Source: Bacteroidia bacterium (GTDB taxonomy: Bacteria > Bacteroidota > Bacteroidia > Cytophagales > Cyclobacteriaceae). From it: a stretch of 35,299 bases of DNA. This document shows, piece after piece, positions 16,028 through 22,607 of the stretch; position 1 is the stretch's first letter, and every line of letters begins with the position of its first letter. The stretch is taken from assembly GCA_030425425.1 (NCBI GenBank), contig JAUIAO010000061.1, positions 1 through 35,299 of the forward strand, given 5' to 3'. A program made the position numbers and the translations under genes. A model generated the notes under the pieces. It made no database searches and had not been told where the DNA came from. It saw only the letters and a program-made list of their open reading frames with translations.

Positions 16028-16996
16028 TCAATGATGTGTTGTAACATATTGAGATTGTCTTGTTGCAGGTTTTTCTGAATTAAGCCATTTAGATAAATCT
16101 CTTTCCAACAGATCCTGTAGCTTTTCAATTTCCTCGCGATAGATGCTGTCAAACATTTTGGCTTTCAGTTCTTTGCTCAAAGGAGCTTTCTCAAGGTTCT
16201 TTTTGCGAAGTTTGTTGACCCACTTTTTAAGGTTTTGATTTTGTGTCACACTCTCGGCAAGTTTTGGACTGACAGTCTTGATGGCTTTTTTCACAATGCT
16301 GTTTTGACCGATGAATTTGTCAACTGTCTTGTTTTGAATTCGACCAGAGACATTGTAAGACACAGACATGTCCGGCTCAAACCATCCATCCACACCAATG
16401 AAGTCATAGATGTTTTGGATCACTCTCAAAGGGTCTTGTCTCAATTCTTCGTAAAGGAATACACGAATTTGGTTCTCAGGAAACAGCTGATAATACTTGG
16501 ACAAATGCGTATAATAAAAGCCTTCCTGTACCAGATCGTCACGCTTCCACCAGATGTTGTTTCTTTCCAGCGCATCTTCAAAATTTGGCGTTGGCTCACG
16601 GTTTTCTCGTGCCAGGTGCATATATCGACTGTATAGTCTGTCAACTGGTTCACGAAGGATCGCAATGATCTTGGTGTCCGGGAGTTGCTCACGGATTTTC
16701 TCGGCTGCAATAGGAGAGTATAGGTACATTGGAGACACCTCACCTATTGCTTTTTCGGTAGTCACTCGATCAAATAGTTTTTGGTAGTCTTCAAAATTGG
16801 TCACTGACCAGGGGTAGTGCTTGAGTTGTTCTGGATCGTCCTCTGGGTTGACCAGTTCCTGGCCTTCCAAGGCAAAGAAGTTAGTCTCCTTCACTGGACT
16901 CATATAGACGTCCGGGTGTTCGTTCAGGTATTCATAAAGGGCGGTAGTTCCTGATTTGCCTGCTCCGACGATGATAAAGTTAGGTAGCTGTCTCAT
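16028..16996 (-). CDS. PAPS-dependent sulfotransferase
   Basis: A 322-aa cytoplasmic sulfotransferase that should transfer sulfate from PAPS to a sugar hydroxyl. The 5'-phosphosulfate-binding loop is IIVGAGKSGTTAL at residues 8-20, and the 3'-phosphate-binding segment is IAILREPVDRLYSRYMH near 110-126. The length matches heparan-sulfate-type family members (Sulfotransfer_1). It heads the three-gene cluster with GT2 and GT4, which implies a sulfated extracellular polysaccharide as expected for marine bacteria. The C-terminal 80 residues are basic. A candidate -7 element lies 17 bp before its start. Confidence 0.92.
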   Translation of the reverse strand: MRQLPNFIIVGAGKSGTTALYEYLNEHPDVYMSPVKETNFFALEGQELVNPEDDPEQLKHYPWSVTNFEDYQKLFDRVTTEKAIGEVSPMYLYSPIAAEKIREQLPDTKIIAILREPVDRLYSRYMHLARENREPTPNFEDALERNNIWWKRDDLVQEGFYYTHLSKYYQLFPENQIRVFLYEELRQDPLRVIQNIYDFIGVDGWFEPDMSVSYNVSGRIQNKTVDKFIGQNSIVKKAIKTVSPKLAESVTQNQNLKKWVNKLRKKNLEKAPLSKELKAKMFDSIYREEIEKLQDLLERDLSKWLNSEKPATRQSQYVTTHH

Positions 16997-17012
16997 AGCT
17001 TTTATTTTAATT

Positions 17013-17020
17013 CAAAAGTA
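17013..17020 (-). promoter_or_regulatory. candidate -7 promoter element for the sulfotransferase operon
   Basis: On the minus strand the bases read TACTTTTG, an exact TAnnTTTG match, 17 bp before the sulfotransferase ATG. No convincing -33 element was found at the usual distance. Confidence 0.4.
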
Positions 17021-17080
17021 TGCGCATAAATAAGAGCAGCTGATTGCTTTTCGTCGAGTGGGAGGGAACGTCGGATTTTT

Positions 17081-17474
17081 GGTTCTTCGACAAGCTCAGA
17101 ACCAGTTCTTTCGAAATAAGTTCGTCATGCAGAGCCCGAAGGGTGCAGACGGCTAGTTGAAGCATCTCTCAAAAAAGAACGTCATGCAGAGCCTGCCTTC
17201 CGAAGGTTGGCAAGGTGAAGCATCTTTAGGAGAGGGCGAATAGTGATTTGGCCAGCTGACGTGGTTTTAATAAGAAAGGTAGTGCTAATTGCTAATGGCG
17301 AGGGATCCTTCGGCGTTGCCTCTGGATGACAGACGAAATAAAGGTCGTCATGCAGCGTAGGTTAGGACGAAGCATCCCTCGTCAGATTCTTCAGCTACGC
17401 TTCTGAATGACGCTACAAAATTAGAACGTCATGAAAAGCCTGCCTTCCGAAGGTTGGCATGGTGAGGCATCTCT
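17081..17474. repeat. REP-like palindromic repeat array, left border of the island
   Basis: The 607-bp gap between sulfotransferase and the next ORF is mostly repeat. It opens with GGTTCT/AGAACC (17081-17103, with TTCGACAAGCTCA as loop). Type A arms (CGTCATGCAGAG...GCATCT) lie at 17123-17170, 17180-17226, 17346-17380 and 17427-17474. Type B arms, the complementary sense (GAGGGAT...GAATGACG), lie at 17300-17335 and 17377-17412. The arm pair 17180-17335 encloses a spacer related to those near the GIY-YIG genes. No coding sequence is apparent here. Confidence 0.85.
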
Positions 17475-17603
17475 AGAACATGCGAAAAGCGTTTTGCGCA
17501 TAGCGAAATACAAACACTACCAACTTTTCAGTAAATCCCTTGGAATCAAACCGTTTTTATTGTAATCTTATATAACTTTTTAATCGCCTGAACTAGCCTA
17601 ACC

Positions 17604-18047
17604 ATGCACTCAACCCCGTCACCACGGAATATTAGTCACTTACAAGTGACTACAGTATGTTCAATACCTACTGATTCGTTTTTACAGGGAACTAAAAAGC
17701 ATTTACCATCAACTTATCATCATTTACAAGCTTCAGATTGGCATTTACAACCATCAAATCTCCACTTACAAGCATCTGATCACCAATTACAGCAGTCAAA
17801 TCTTCATTTACAACCAACTAATCAGCACTTACAACCATCAAATCTCTACTTACAAGCATCTGATCACCATTTACAACCTACTGAAACGCATTTACAACCA
17901 TCAAACTCCCATCAACAAGGCTCTGAGCGAAACCAGTGCCTCTCCGAATCAGCCGTAGCGCTTTCCATCGAGAAAAAATCATCAAAAGAAGAGGATCCAC
18001 AATACCGCAAATTAATTGTTAACATAAATCTGGATACTCATGAATGA
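17604..18047 (+). CDS. ORF with eleven tandem heptapeptide (21-bp) repeats
   Basis: A 147-codon frame. Residues 33-109 consist of eleven seven-residue units of the type HLQPSNL / HLQASDH, with weaker units before them. The 21-bp units vary in codon third positions (CAT/CAC, TCA/TCT, CAA/CAG) while keeping the frame. The C-terminal 37 residues are charged. Its end overlaps the following gene by 8 bp, which suggests a translated leader or coupled gene. I recognise no family. The alternative is that this is a non-coding 21-bp minisatellite that happens to be open. Confidence 0.45.
   Translation: MHSTPSPRNISHLQVTTVCSIPTDSFLQGTKKHLPSTYHHLQASDWHLQPSNLHLQASDHQLQQSNLHLQPTNQHLQPSNLYLQASDHHLQPTETHLQPSNSHQQGSERNQCLSESAVALSIEKKSSKEEDPQYRKLIVNINLDTHE
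17700..17930 (+). repeat. 21-bp tandem repeat (11 units)
   Basis: Eleven consecutive 21-bp units close to CATTTACAACCATCAAATCT plus one base. A 42-bp higher-order pairing is visible, in which units alternate between a CCATCAAAT and a GCATCTGAT core. There are no indels out of phase with 21 bp. Confidence 0.9.
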
Positions 18048-18732
18048 CAGACAAACTGCGTACCTCAACAAGTACCGCGCGCTCAATGGTGTTTTCACCA
18101 ATTACCAAACCGAGATCGATAGCTATGCGAAGCTCAAAGAAAAAGTGGATGCTTTCAAAGCTTATTTAGCAGCCATCGATGCAGAAGCTCCCAATACCTC
18201 TAGCGATACTTCGGGAATTTCCTCTGGCAAAGGAGCTACGAAAAAGGCTATGGCCGAACTGGCAGCCGAACTGGCCTCCGCAGGGAAGGCTTATGCCAAC
18301 GACATTGGAGATGCCCAGCTTCGGGCTGACTTTGATGTCACCCGCTCCGACATTCAATTTGCCAAGAATGCTGATGCAATCAATCTGGGTAGAGTGTTGG
18401 TTGATGATCTCAATACTCATCAGAAAGCTTTGGAGGATTATTTCGTGATGGTGGAAGATATCGCAGAGCTGGAAAGCCTCATCAACAAATTTGAAAATCT
18501 GGATGAGACTCAGGGTAGTACTCAGGCCAGTAGTAAGACAGCACATCGCAAGCTAAAGCAGCTCTTCAGTGATACGCAAAGCCTGCTAGCCGATCAGCTG
18601 GATCAGTTGATGAAACGCCTCCAGCGCAGAGAACCTGATCTGGTCAGTGACTATTTCAACGTACGAGCAATCGGCTATGAGCCCACCTCCATTGGAGGTG
18701 CACCTGCCAGAGAAGCAGCAGTAGAACAATAA
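18040..18732 (+). CDS. all-helical hypothetical protein
   Basis: A 230-aa cytoplasmic protein that appears entirely alpha-helical with heptad character (for instance AKLKEKVDAFKAYLAAI near 31-47 and LLADQLDQLMKRLQRREP near 183-200). There is a low-complexity Ser/Thr/Gly linker at residues 52-66, and the protein probably forms a helical bundle. Similar-looking helical proteins of unknown function are common in Bacteroidetes, but I cannot name the family. By eye its GC content (about 50%) is clearly higher than that of the AT-rich operon that follows. It overlaps the heptapeptide-repeat ORF by 8 bp and is followed by a hairpin. Confidence 0.7.
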   Translation: MNDRQTAYLNKYRALNGVFTNYQTEIDSYAKLKEKVDAFKAYLAAIDAEAPNTSSDTSGISSGKGATKKAMAELAAELASAGKAYANDIGDAQLRADFDVTRSDIQFAKNADAINLGRVLVDDLNTHQKALEDYFVMVEDIAELESLINKFENLDETQGSTQASSKTAHRKLKQLFSDTQSLLADQLDQLMKRLQRREPDLVSDYFNVRAIGYEPTSIGGAPAREAAVEQ

Positions 18733-18740
18733 TTAATCAG

Positions 18741-18762
18741 CTCCCCTCAGAGATGGGGGGAG
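18741..18762 (+). terminator. possible intrinsic terminator before the NYN operon
   Basis: CTCCCC (18741-18746) pairs with GGGGAG (18757-18762) around a 10-nt loop, 8 bp past the stop of the helical protein gene. An AT-rich stretch with TTTTT follows. It separates this gene from the NYN operon. Confidence 0.5.
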
Positions 18763-18805
18763 TATTGAATTATAAATTTTTAATAAAACTTTAACTTTTT
18801 TTATT

Positions 18806-19306
18806 ATGAAAATATCAGTTTTTGTTGATGGTGCGAATTTCTTTTTTATGCAGAAAGAAGGTTTACAGTGGTTCGCAGATCCAAAGAAAATACTAGACTA
18901 TATTGAACAATATGGAGATATAGAAGATGCATTCTACTATATCGGACGTGATGCTCCACCAGATGCTAGACAGGATGCTTTTCTTAAAGCTTTACCAACC
19001 ATGGGCTATTCGCTTGTTACTAAGCAAATCAAGACAATATTTGATTCTAAAACAGGAAGAAATAAAAAGAAAGCAAATCTTGACATTGAGATTGTATTAG
19101 ACATGTTTAATACTATTGAGCATTATGATATGGCTATTTTAATAAGTGGAGATGGTGATTTTGAAAGGGCTCTAAGACTATTAAAAGCAAGAGGTAAAAA
19201 ATATATGGTAATTGCTACTGAACATTTTGTTGCAAGAGAACTTCGTGATGTTGCCGGTAGACATTATGTTGATTTGAAGGATATTAAAAATCAAATTGAA
19301 AAATAA
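18806..19306 (+). CDS. NYN-domain (LabA/DUF88, PIN-like) nuclease
   Basis: A 166-aa protein consisting of one NYN domain, a PIN-like fold expected to cleave RNA with a metal cluster of acidic residues. D8 and N11 in VFVDGANFF form the first motif, D93 in NLDIEIVLDM the second, and D116/D118 in ILISGDGDFERAL the third. All canonical acidic positions are present, so it should be active. There is no fused partner domain, as in LabA-like stand-alone proteins. It is the first gene of a compact AT-rich four-gene operon (gaps of 9, 5 and -4 bp). The substrate is unknown; tRNA, mRNA or phage RNA are candidates. Confidence 0.9.
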   Translation: MKISVFVDGANFFFMQKEGLQWFADPKKILDYIEQYGDIEDAFYYIGRDAPPDARQDAFLKALPTMGYSLVTKQIKTIFDSKTGRNKKKANLDIEIVLDMFNTIEHYDMAILISGDGDFERALRLLKARGKKYMVIATEHFVARELRDVAGRHYVDLKDIKNQIEK

Positions 19307-19315
19307 GTAACCGAA

Positions 19316-19654
19316 ATGAATGCAGATCAAGTAAAACCACAGAAGTGGCTGAGGGATGAAAATTATCCAATTCGAGTTCTATATGATGATGGTGAGTATT
19401 CCATTATCTGGGGGAAGTTTGAAAATCACAGAGCAATGGGTGTGAGATGGAATGGAGGTACAGCGGTTGGTTTTCCAGGACAAGGTGGGCACGCGACGTG
19501 GTATGTTGAGCCAGATTTTATTGCTGTTTCAATATTGCAAAGATTACTTACTATGGCTCAGGATTGTGCGGATAGAACTTATTATGAAAATATTCTTTTC
19601 GCTATTCAAGAGCTGAATGATAAAATGTTCAATATCAATAAAGACTTGACTTAA
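19316..19654 (+). CDS. 112-aa hypothetical protein, second gene of the NYN operon
   Basis: A small soluble protein. The first half is a beta-rich aromatic region with YSIIWGKFENHRAMGVRWNG at residues 28-47, then GGHATWYVEP at 57-66. The second half is helical (FIAVSILQRLLTMAQDCADR). No membrane segment or catalytic motif is evident. Stand-alone proteins with this WG...GVRWNG...WYVEP pattern seem to be scattered in bacteria, but I know of no function. It starts 9 bp after the NYN gene and ends 5 bp before the 318-aa gene, so it is certainly co-transcribed with them. Confidence 0.75.
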   Translation: MNADQVKPQKWLRDENYPIRVLYDDGEYSIIWGKFENHRAMGVRWNGGTAVGFPGQGGHATWYVEPDFIAVSILQRLLTMAQDCADRTYYENILFAIQELNDKMFNINKDLT

Positions 19655-19659
19655 CTATT

Positions 19660-20616
19660 ATGGCAAATAGCAATCATAAGCTTCTGTTAGGAATGTATTC
19701 CTTTCAGATAAAAAAAAACAATACTAAAGACAGTGAAATCGTAGATATTAATGATTTTTTATCACTGGCGTATCCTGATACGGAAAACAAATTCACTGAT
19801 GGTTTTACGCAAGAAATCATTAACCTAATTGATGAAAAGACTTTTAAAAATAAAAGTAATACACATGGTGGTATACTAGAAGATAAGTCCTTTTCAAAGG
19901 AAAGAAGATATTTTGACTTGGTAATTGATGGTGGGTTGACGGGTATAAAACAGTTTCTTTTAGACGGTGAGGGAAACAAGCAAACCATATCAAAAGATAA
20001 AATTGTAGGATTAAAATTTTTCGCAAGATTTTGGTTGCCAGCTGGAGGAAAAACCGGATACATGTTTATTCAAAGGTATGGTGGCGTCAATTTGAAACCA
20101 TTATTTGATGAATTGATTAAGGTAACACTAAAAAATCATGGATATAGGATAGCCGGAATCGGTAGAAACATGAGACCTATAACCACTAAAAAAAGATTAA
20201 GAAAGTTTTTAGAGAAATCTGCAATTAGAGATGTTACAGTGATTAGTAAAAATAGTAATCACGATACAGGTTCTGGAGATGCCCAAACTGTTACTATTAA
20301 GCTTAAAAATATAGTCGCAAAAACGACTAATCGACAGATTGATATGAGGGTCATTTCAGATGCGATGAAAAATCATGGATTCAGTATTGGTCAGAAACAT
20401 TACGATATTACAGCAACTTACGAGTCAAAAGGAAAGAATGGTAAGGAGGAAAGAACCACAACACTTGATGCATCAGAGGATAGCATTAATATAATACCAA
20501 GTATCCTTTTACCACCTAAGTGTATGGATGAAGACGGTTATCCAGAATTTACGGCGATGAAGGAGTTTGTAGATAATGAAATTGATCAAATTAAAAAGGA
20601 ATCAAAAATGAGATGA
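19660..20616 (+). CDS. 318-aa hypothetical protein, third gene of the NYN operon
   Basis: A soluble, lysine-rich protein I cannot assign. The N-terminal 120 residues mix strands and loops (LGMYSFQIKK at the start; RRYFDLVIDGGLTGIKQFLL near 87-106). A central region has GLKFFARFWLPAGGKTGYMF (about 126-145). The later part has a basic patch with TTKKRLRKFLEKSAIRDV. It ends with a helix. No known nuclease, kinase or nucleotide-binding motif is convincing. It overlaps the membrane-protein gene by 4 bp (ATGA). A sensor or adaptor that controls the membrane neighbour is one possibility, by analogy with two-component anti-phage modules (inference). Confidence 0.75.
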   Translation: MANSNHKLLLGMYSFQIKKNNTKDSEIVDINDFLSLAYPDTENKFTDGFTQEIINLIDEKTFKNKSNTHGGILEDKSFSKERRYFDLVIDGGLTGIKQFLLDGEGNKQTISKDKIVGLKFFARFWLPAGGKTGYMFIQRYGGVNLKPLFDELIKVTLKNHGYRIAGIGRNMRPITTKKRLRKFLEKSAIRDVTVISKNSNHDTGSGDAQTVTIKLKNIVAKTTNRQIDMRVISDAMKNHGFSIGQKHYDITATYESKGKNGKEERTTTLDASEDSINIIPSILLPPKCMDEDGYPEFTAMKEFVDNEIDQIKKESKMR

Positions 20617-21155
20617 TAGACTTTAAAGTGCTATATAGGATTAAGAAAAATGCCATTAAAAGTATCAAATCAGATAGTGATGGTCAGATTATAGATGACT
20701 GGAGAAGCAAAGTATTATTTATACTTATTTACTATATCCTTCCTGTAGTGATGGCCGTATTTCCTTGGATTTTTTGCGTCACATTGTCTAGTTTTTCTTC
20801 ATATATTACTACAGGGGTATCAATTTTCACAGGCTTGTTCTTTTCCTTGTTATTAAATATTAGCGCCAAAATACGTATTGAGAAGCAAAATGAAAATGTT
20901 GATATCGCCAATTTTCAGGCCTTTAAAGAGAATATGCGTCAGATTTCAGATATCACCCTTTACATTATTATTCTTGGAATTTCTGCGATTCTTGTAATCT
21001 TACTCAATTCAGTTTTGAAGTTCGAACTGATAGAAATTGAGTTGTGCTTTACAAGTATTGTGATTTTTATTTTAATGAGATATTTTATATGTCTTTTACT
21101 TATGCTTCAAAGATTCTTTTTTGTTCTAAGAGATGAAATAAAGAATATTCTTTAA
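20613..21155 (+). CDS. four-TM membrane protein, last gene of the NYN operon
   Basis: A 180-aa protein with a basic N-terminus (residues 1-25), two membrane helices at about 32-52 and 57-78, and a 35-residue charged, probably helical linker (RIEKQNENVDIANFQAFKEN). Two more helices at about 114-134 and 140-162 and a short cytoplasmic tail follow. This arrangement of two TM hairpins with a central cytoplasmic segment resembles small membrane-disrupting effectors in bacterial defence systems, such as SLATT or other 2TM/4TM effectors. That is a structural analogy, not a recognised homology. It terminates the operon just before the right-hand REP array. Confidence 0.75.
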   Translation: MIDFKVLYRIKKNAIKSIKSDSDGQIIDDWRSKVLFILIYYILPVVMAVFPWIFCVTLSSFSSYITTGVSIFTGLFFSLLLNISAKIRIEKQNENVDIANFQAFKENMRQISDITLYIIILGISAILVILLNSVLKFELIEIELCFTSIVIFILMRYFICLLLMLQRFFFVLRDEIKNIL

Positions 21156-21209
21156 ATCATTGGCAAGTGAATTAAAAAGATTAGATAAAGTCAATTATTG
21201 ATAGTGTTA

Positions 21210-21423
21210 GATTCCTCGCTGCGCTTCTGAATGACGTAATAAAACAATGTCGTCATGCAGAGCCTGCCTTCCTAAGGTTGGTATGGTGAAGCATCTTTCG
21301 TAAAAGGTGAAGGGTGGTTTTTCTAGCTGTCAATGTTTCAATAAGAAAGATAGTGTCAATTACTAGCGACGAGAATGGCGAGAGATTCATCGGACTGGCC
21401 GTCCGCTTTCACTCAGAATGACG
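21210..21423. repeat. REP-like composite element upstream of GIY-YIG copy 1
   Basis: The array starts with a type B arm (21210-21236). It continues with a type A arm (21250-21300), a conserved 79-bp spacer, and a type B arm (21380-21423) that ends in CAGAATGACG, 11 bp before the nuclease ATG. The arms are imperfect palindromes of opposite sense, so the whole unit could fold as one long hairpin. The spacer matches that of 22008-22086 closely. Confidence 0.85.
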
Positions 21424-21434
21424 TAAAAAAAGAA

Positions 21435-21734
21435 ATGGAAAGAGGAGGAGTAACCTATATCATGACCAATTACAATAATACAGTGCTCTACACTGGAGTC
21501 ACATCTGATATTATATCTCGAGTCATGGAGCACAAAACCAAAGCTGATCCATACTCTTTTACTGCAAAGTACAATGTGAATAAACTGGTTTACTTTGAGG
21601 TTTTTAGTTCCATAGAGGAGGCCATCGATAAGGAAAAATACATCAAAGGAAAGAGCCGAAAGTGGAAGATGGATTTGATCTCAAAAGATAATCCTGAATG
21701 GAAGGATTTGTGGGAAGAGATAAAGGAGTGGTGA
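21435..21734 (+). CDS. GIY-YIG endonuclease, copy 1
   Basis: A 99-aa single-domain GIY-YIG nuclease of the UvrC/YhbQ-like superfamily. The GIY position reads VTY (residues 6-8), the YIG position YTG (19-21), and R29 in SDIISRVMEHK is the conserved arginine. The C-terminal conserved E67 lies in EEAIDKEKYI, followed by the typical SRKWKMDLI and NPEWKDLWEE blocks. I use the ATG at 21435, which follows the REP arm; the frame also stays open upstream to 21375 through the repeat. The gene is enclosed by REP elements on both sides and is nearly identical to copy 2. A role in repeat mobility or in DNA repair is possible. Confidence 0.9.
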   Translation: MERGGVTYIMTNYNNTVLYTGVTSDIISRVMEHKTKADPYSFTAKYNVNKLVYFEVFSSIEEAIDKEKYIKGKSRKWKMDLISKDNPEWKDLWEEIKEW

Positions 21735-21742
21735 GTGTGGAT

Positions 21743-22130
21743 AGGGATTCTTCCCGTTCGGTCAGAATGACGGTACGGATATTATGTCGTCATGCAGAGC
21801 CCGAAGGGTGCGGACGTTCAGTTAAAGCATCTCTTGTAATAAGTGAAGGGTGGTTTTTCTAACTGTCTTGGTCAATAAAAAGGATAGTGTGAGTAGCTAA
21901 TGCCGAGAACGGTGAGGGATTCTTACTTTCACTCAGAATGACGTAATAAAATTAGGTCGTCATGCAGAGCCTGCCTTCCGAAGGTTGGCAAGGTGAAGCA
22001 TCTCTTGTAAAAGGCGAACGGTGGTTTTTCTAGCTGTTTTGGTTTCAATAAGAAAGATAGTGCGAATTGCTAACGACGAGAATGGCGAGGGATTCATCGG
22101 ACTGGCCGTCCGCTTTCACTCAGAATGACG
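21743..22130. repeat. REP-like arrays between the two GIY-YIG genes
   Basis: This fills the 407-bp gap between the nuclease genes. In order: type B arm 21743-21772, type A arm 21788-21835, spacer, type B arm 21914-21943, type A arm 21958-22007, spacer, and type B arm 22087-22130 ending 11 bp before GIY-YIG copy 2. Two complete A-spacer-B units of about 155-175 bp lie head to tail. Spacers share the GGTGGTTTTTCTA and AATAAGAAAGATAGTG motifs (the latter degenerate in the first unit). No other gene is present. Confidence 0.85.
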
Positions 22131-22141
22131 TAAAAAAAGAA

Positions 22142-22441
22142 ATGGAAAGAGGAGGAGTAACTTATATCATGACCAATTACAATAATACAGTGCTCTACAC
22201 TGGAGTCACATCTGATATTGTATCTCGTGTCATGGAGCACAAAACCAAAGCTGATCCATACTCTTTTACTGCAAAGTACAATGTGAATAAGCTTGTTTAC
22301 TTTCAGGTTTTTAGTTCCATAGAGGAGGCTATTGATAAAGAGAAATATATCAAGGGAAAGAGCCGAAAATGGAAGATGGATTTGATCTCAAAAGATAATC
22401 CTGAATGGAAGGATTTGTGGGAAGAGATAAAGGAGTGGTGA
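22142..22441 (+). CDS. GIY-YIG endonuclease, copy 2
   Basis: A 99-aa GIY-YIG nuclease differing from copy 1 at two residues, I27V and E55Q, with all signature positions identical (VTY, YTG, R29, E67). At DNA level the two coding sequences differ at about 13 sites, of which 11 are silent. The ATG at 22142 is chosen for the same reason as in copy 1; an in-frame opening through the REP arm reaches 22067. It is preceded by the same composite element and followed by a B arm 8 bp after its stop codon, so gene and repeats form one duplicated module of about 700 bp. Confidence 0.9.
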   Translation: MERGGVTYIMTNYNNTVLYTGVTSDIVSRVMEHKTKADPYSFTAKYNVNKLVYFQVFSSIEEAIDKEKYIKGKSRKWKMDLISKDNPEWKDLWEEIKEW

Positions 22442-22448
22442 GTGTGAT

Positions 22449-22572
22449 GAGGGATTCTTCCGATTGGTTGGAGCGAGGGGATTACTGTCTATAGTGGACT
22501 CACTTAGAAAGGTATTGCGAATTGCTAGCAGTGAGAATCGCGAGGGATTCTTCCCGTTCGGTCAGAATGACG
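22449..22572. repeat. REP-like arms after GIY-YIG copy 2, right border of the island
   Basis: A degenerate type B arm at about 22449-22480, a divergent spacer remnant (with GGTATTGCGAATTGCTAGC), and an intact type B arm at 22542-22572. This ends the island, 35 bp before the stop codon of the flippase gene. No ORF of interest lies here. Confidence 0.75.
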
Positions 22573-22607
22573 GTGTGAAAGTGTGCTCTGCGTATCGCGA
22601 AAGGCGA

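Noticed and set aside
17604-17930. CRISPR array (regular repeats in the 17.7 kb region)
   Set aside because: The 21-bp units are directly adjacent with no unique spacers, and no cas genes are nearby, so this is a tandem repeat rather than a CRISPR array.
17081-22572. Insertion sequence with terminal inverted repeats
   Set aside because: The palindromic arms are multiple and dispersed, and no DDE, Y1 or serine transposase frame is present; REP-like elements fit better.
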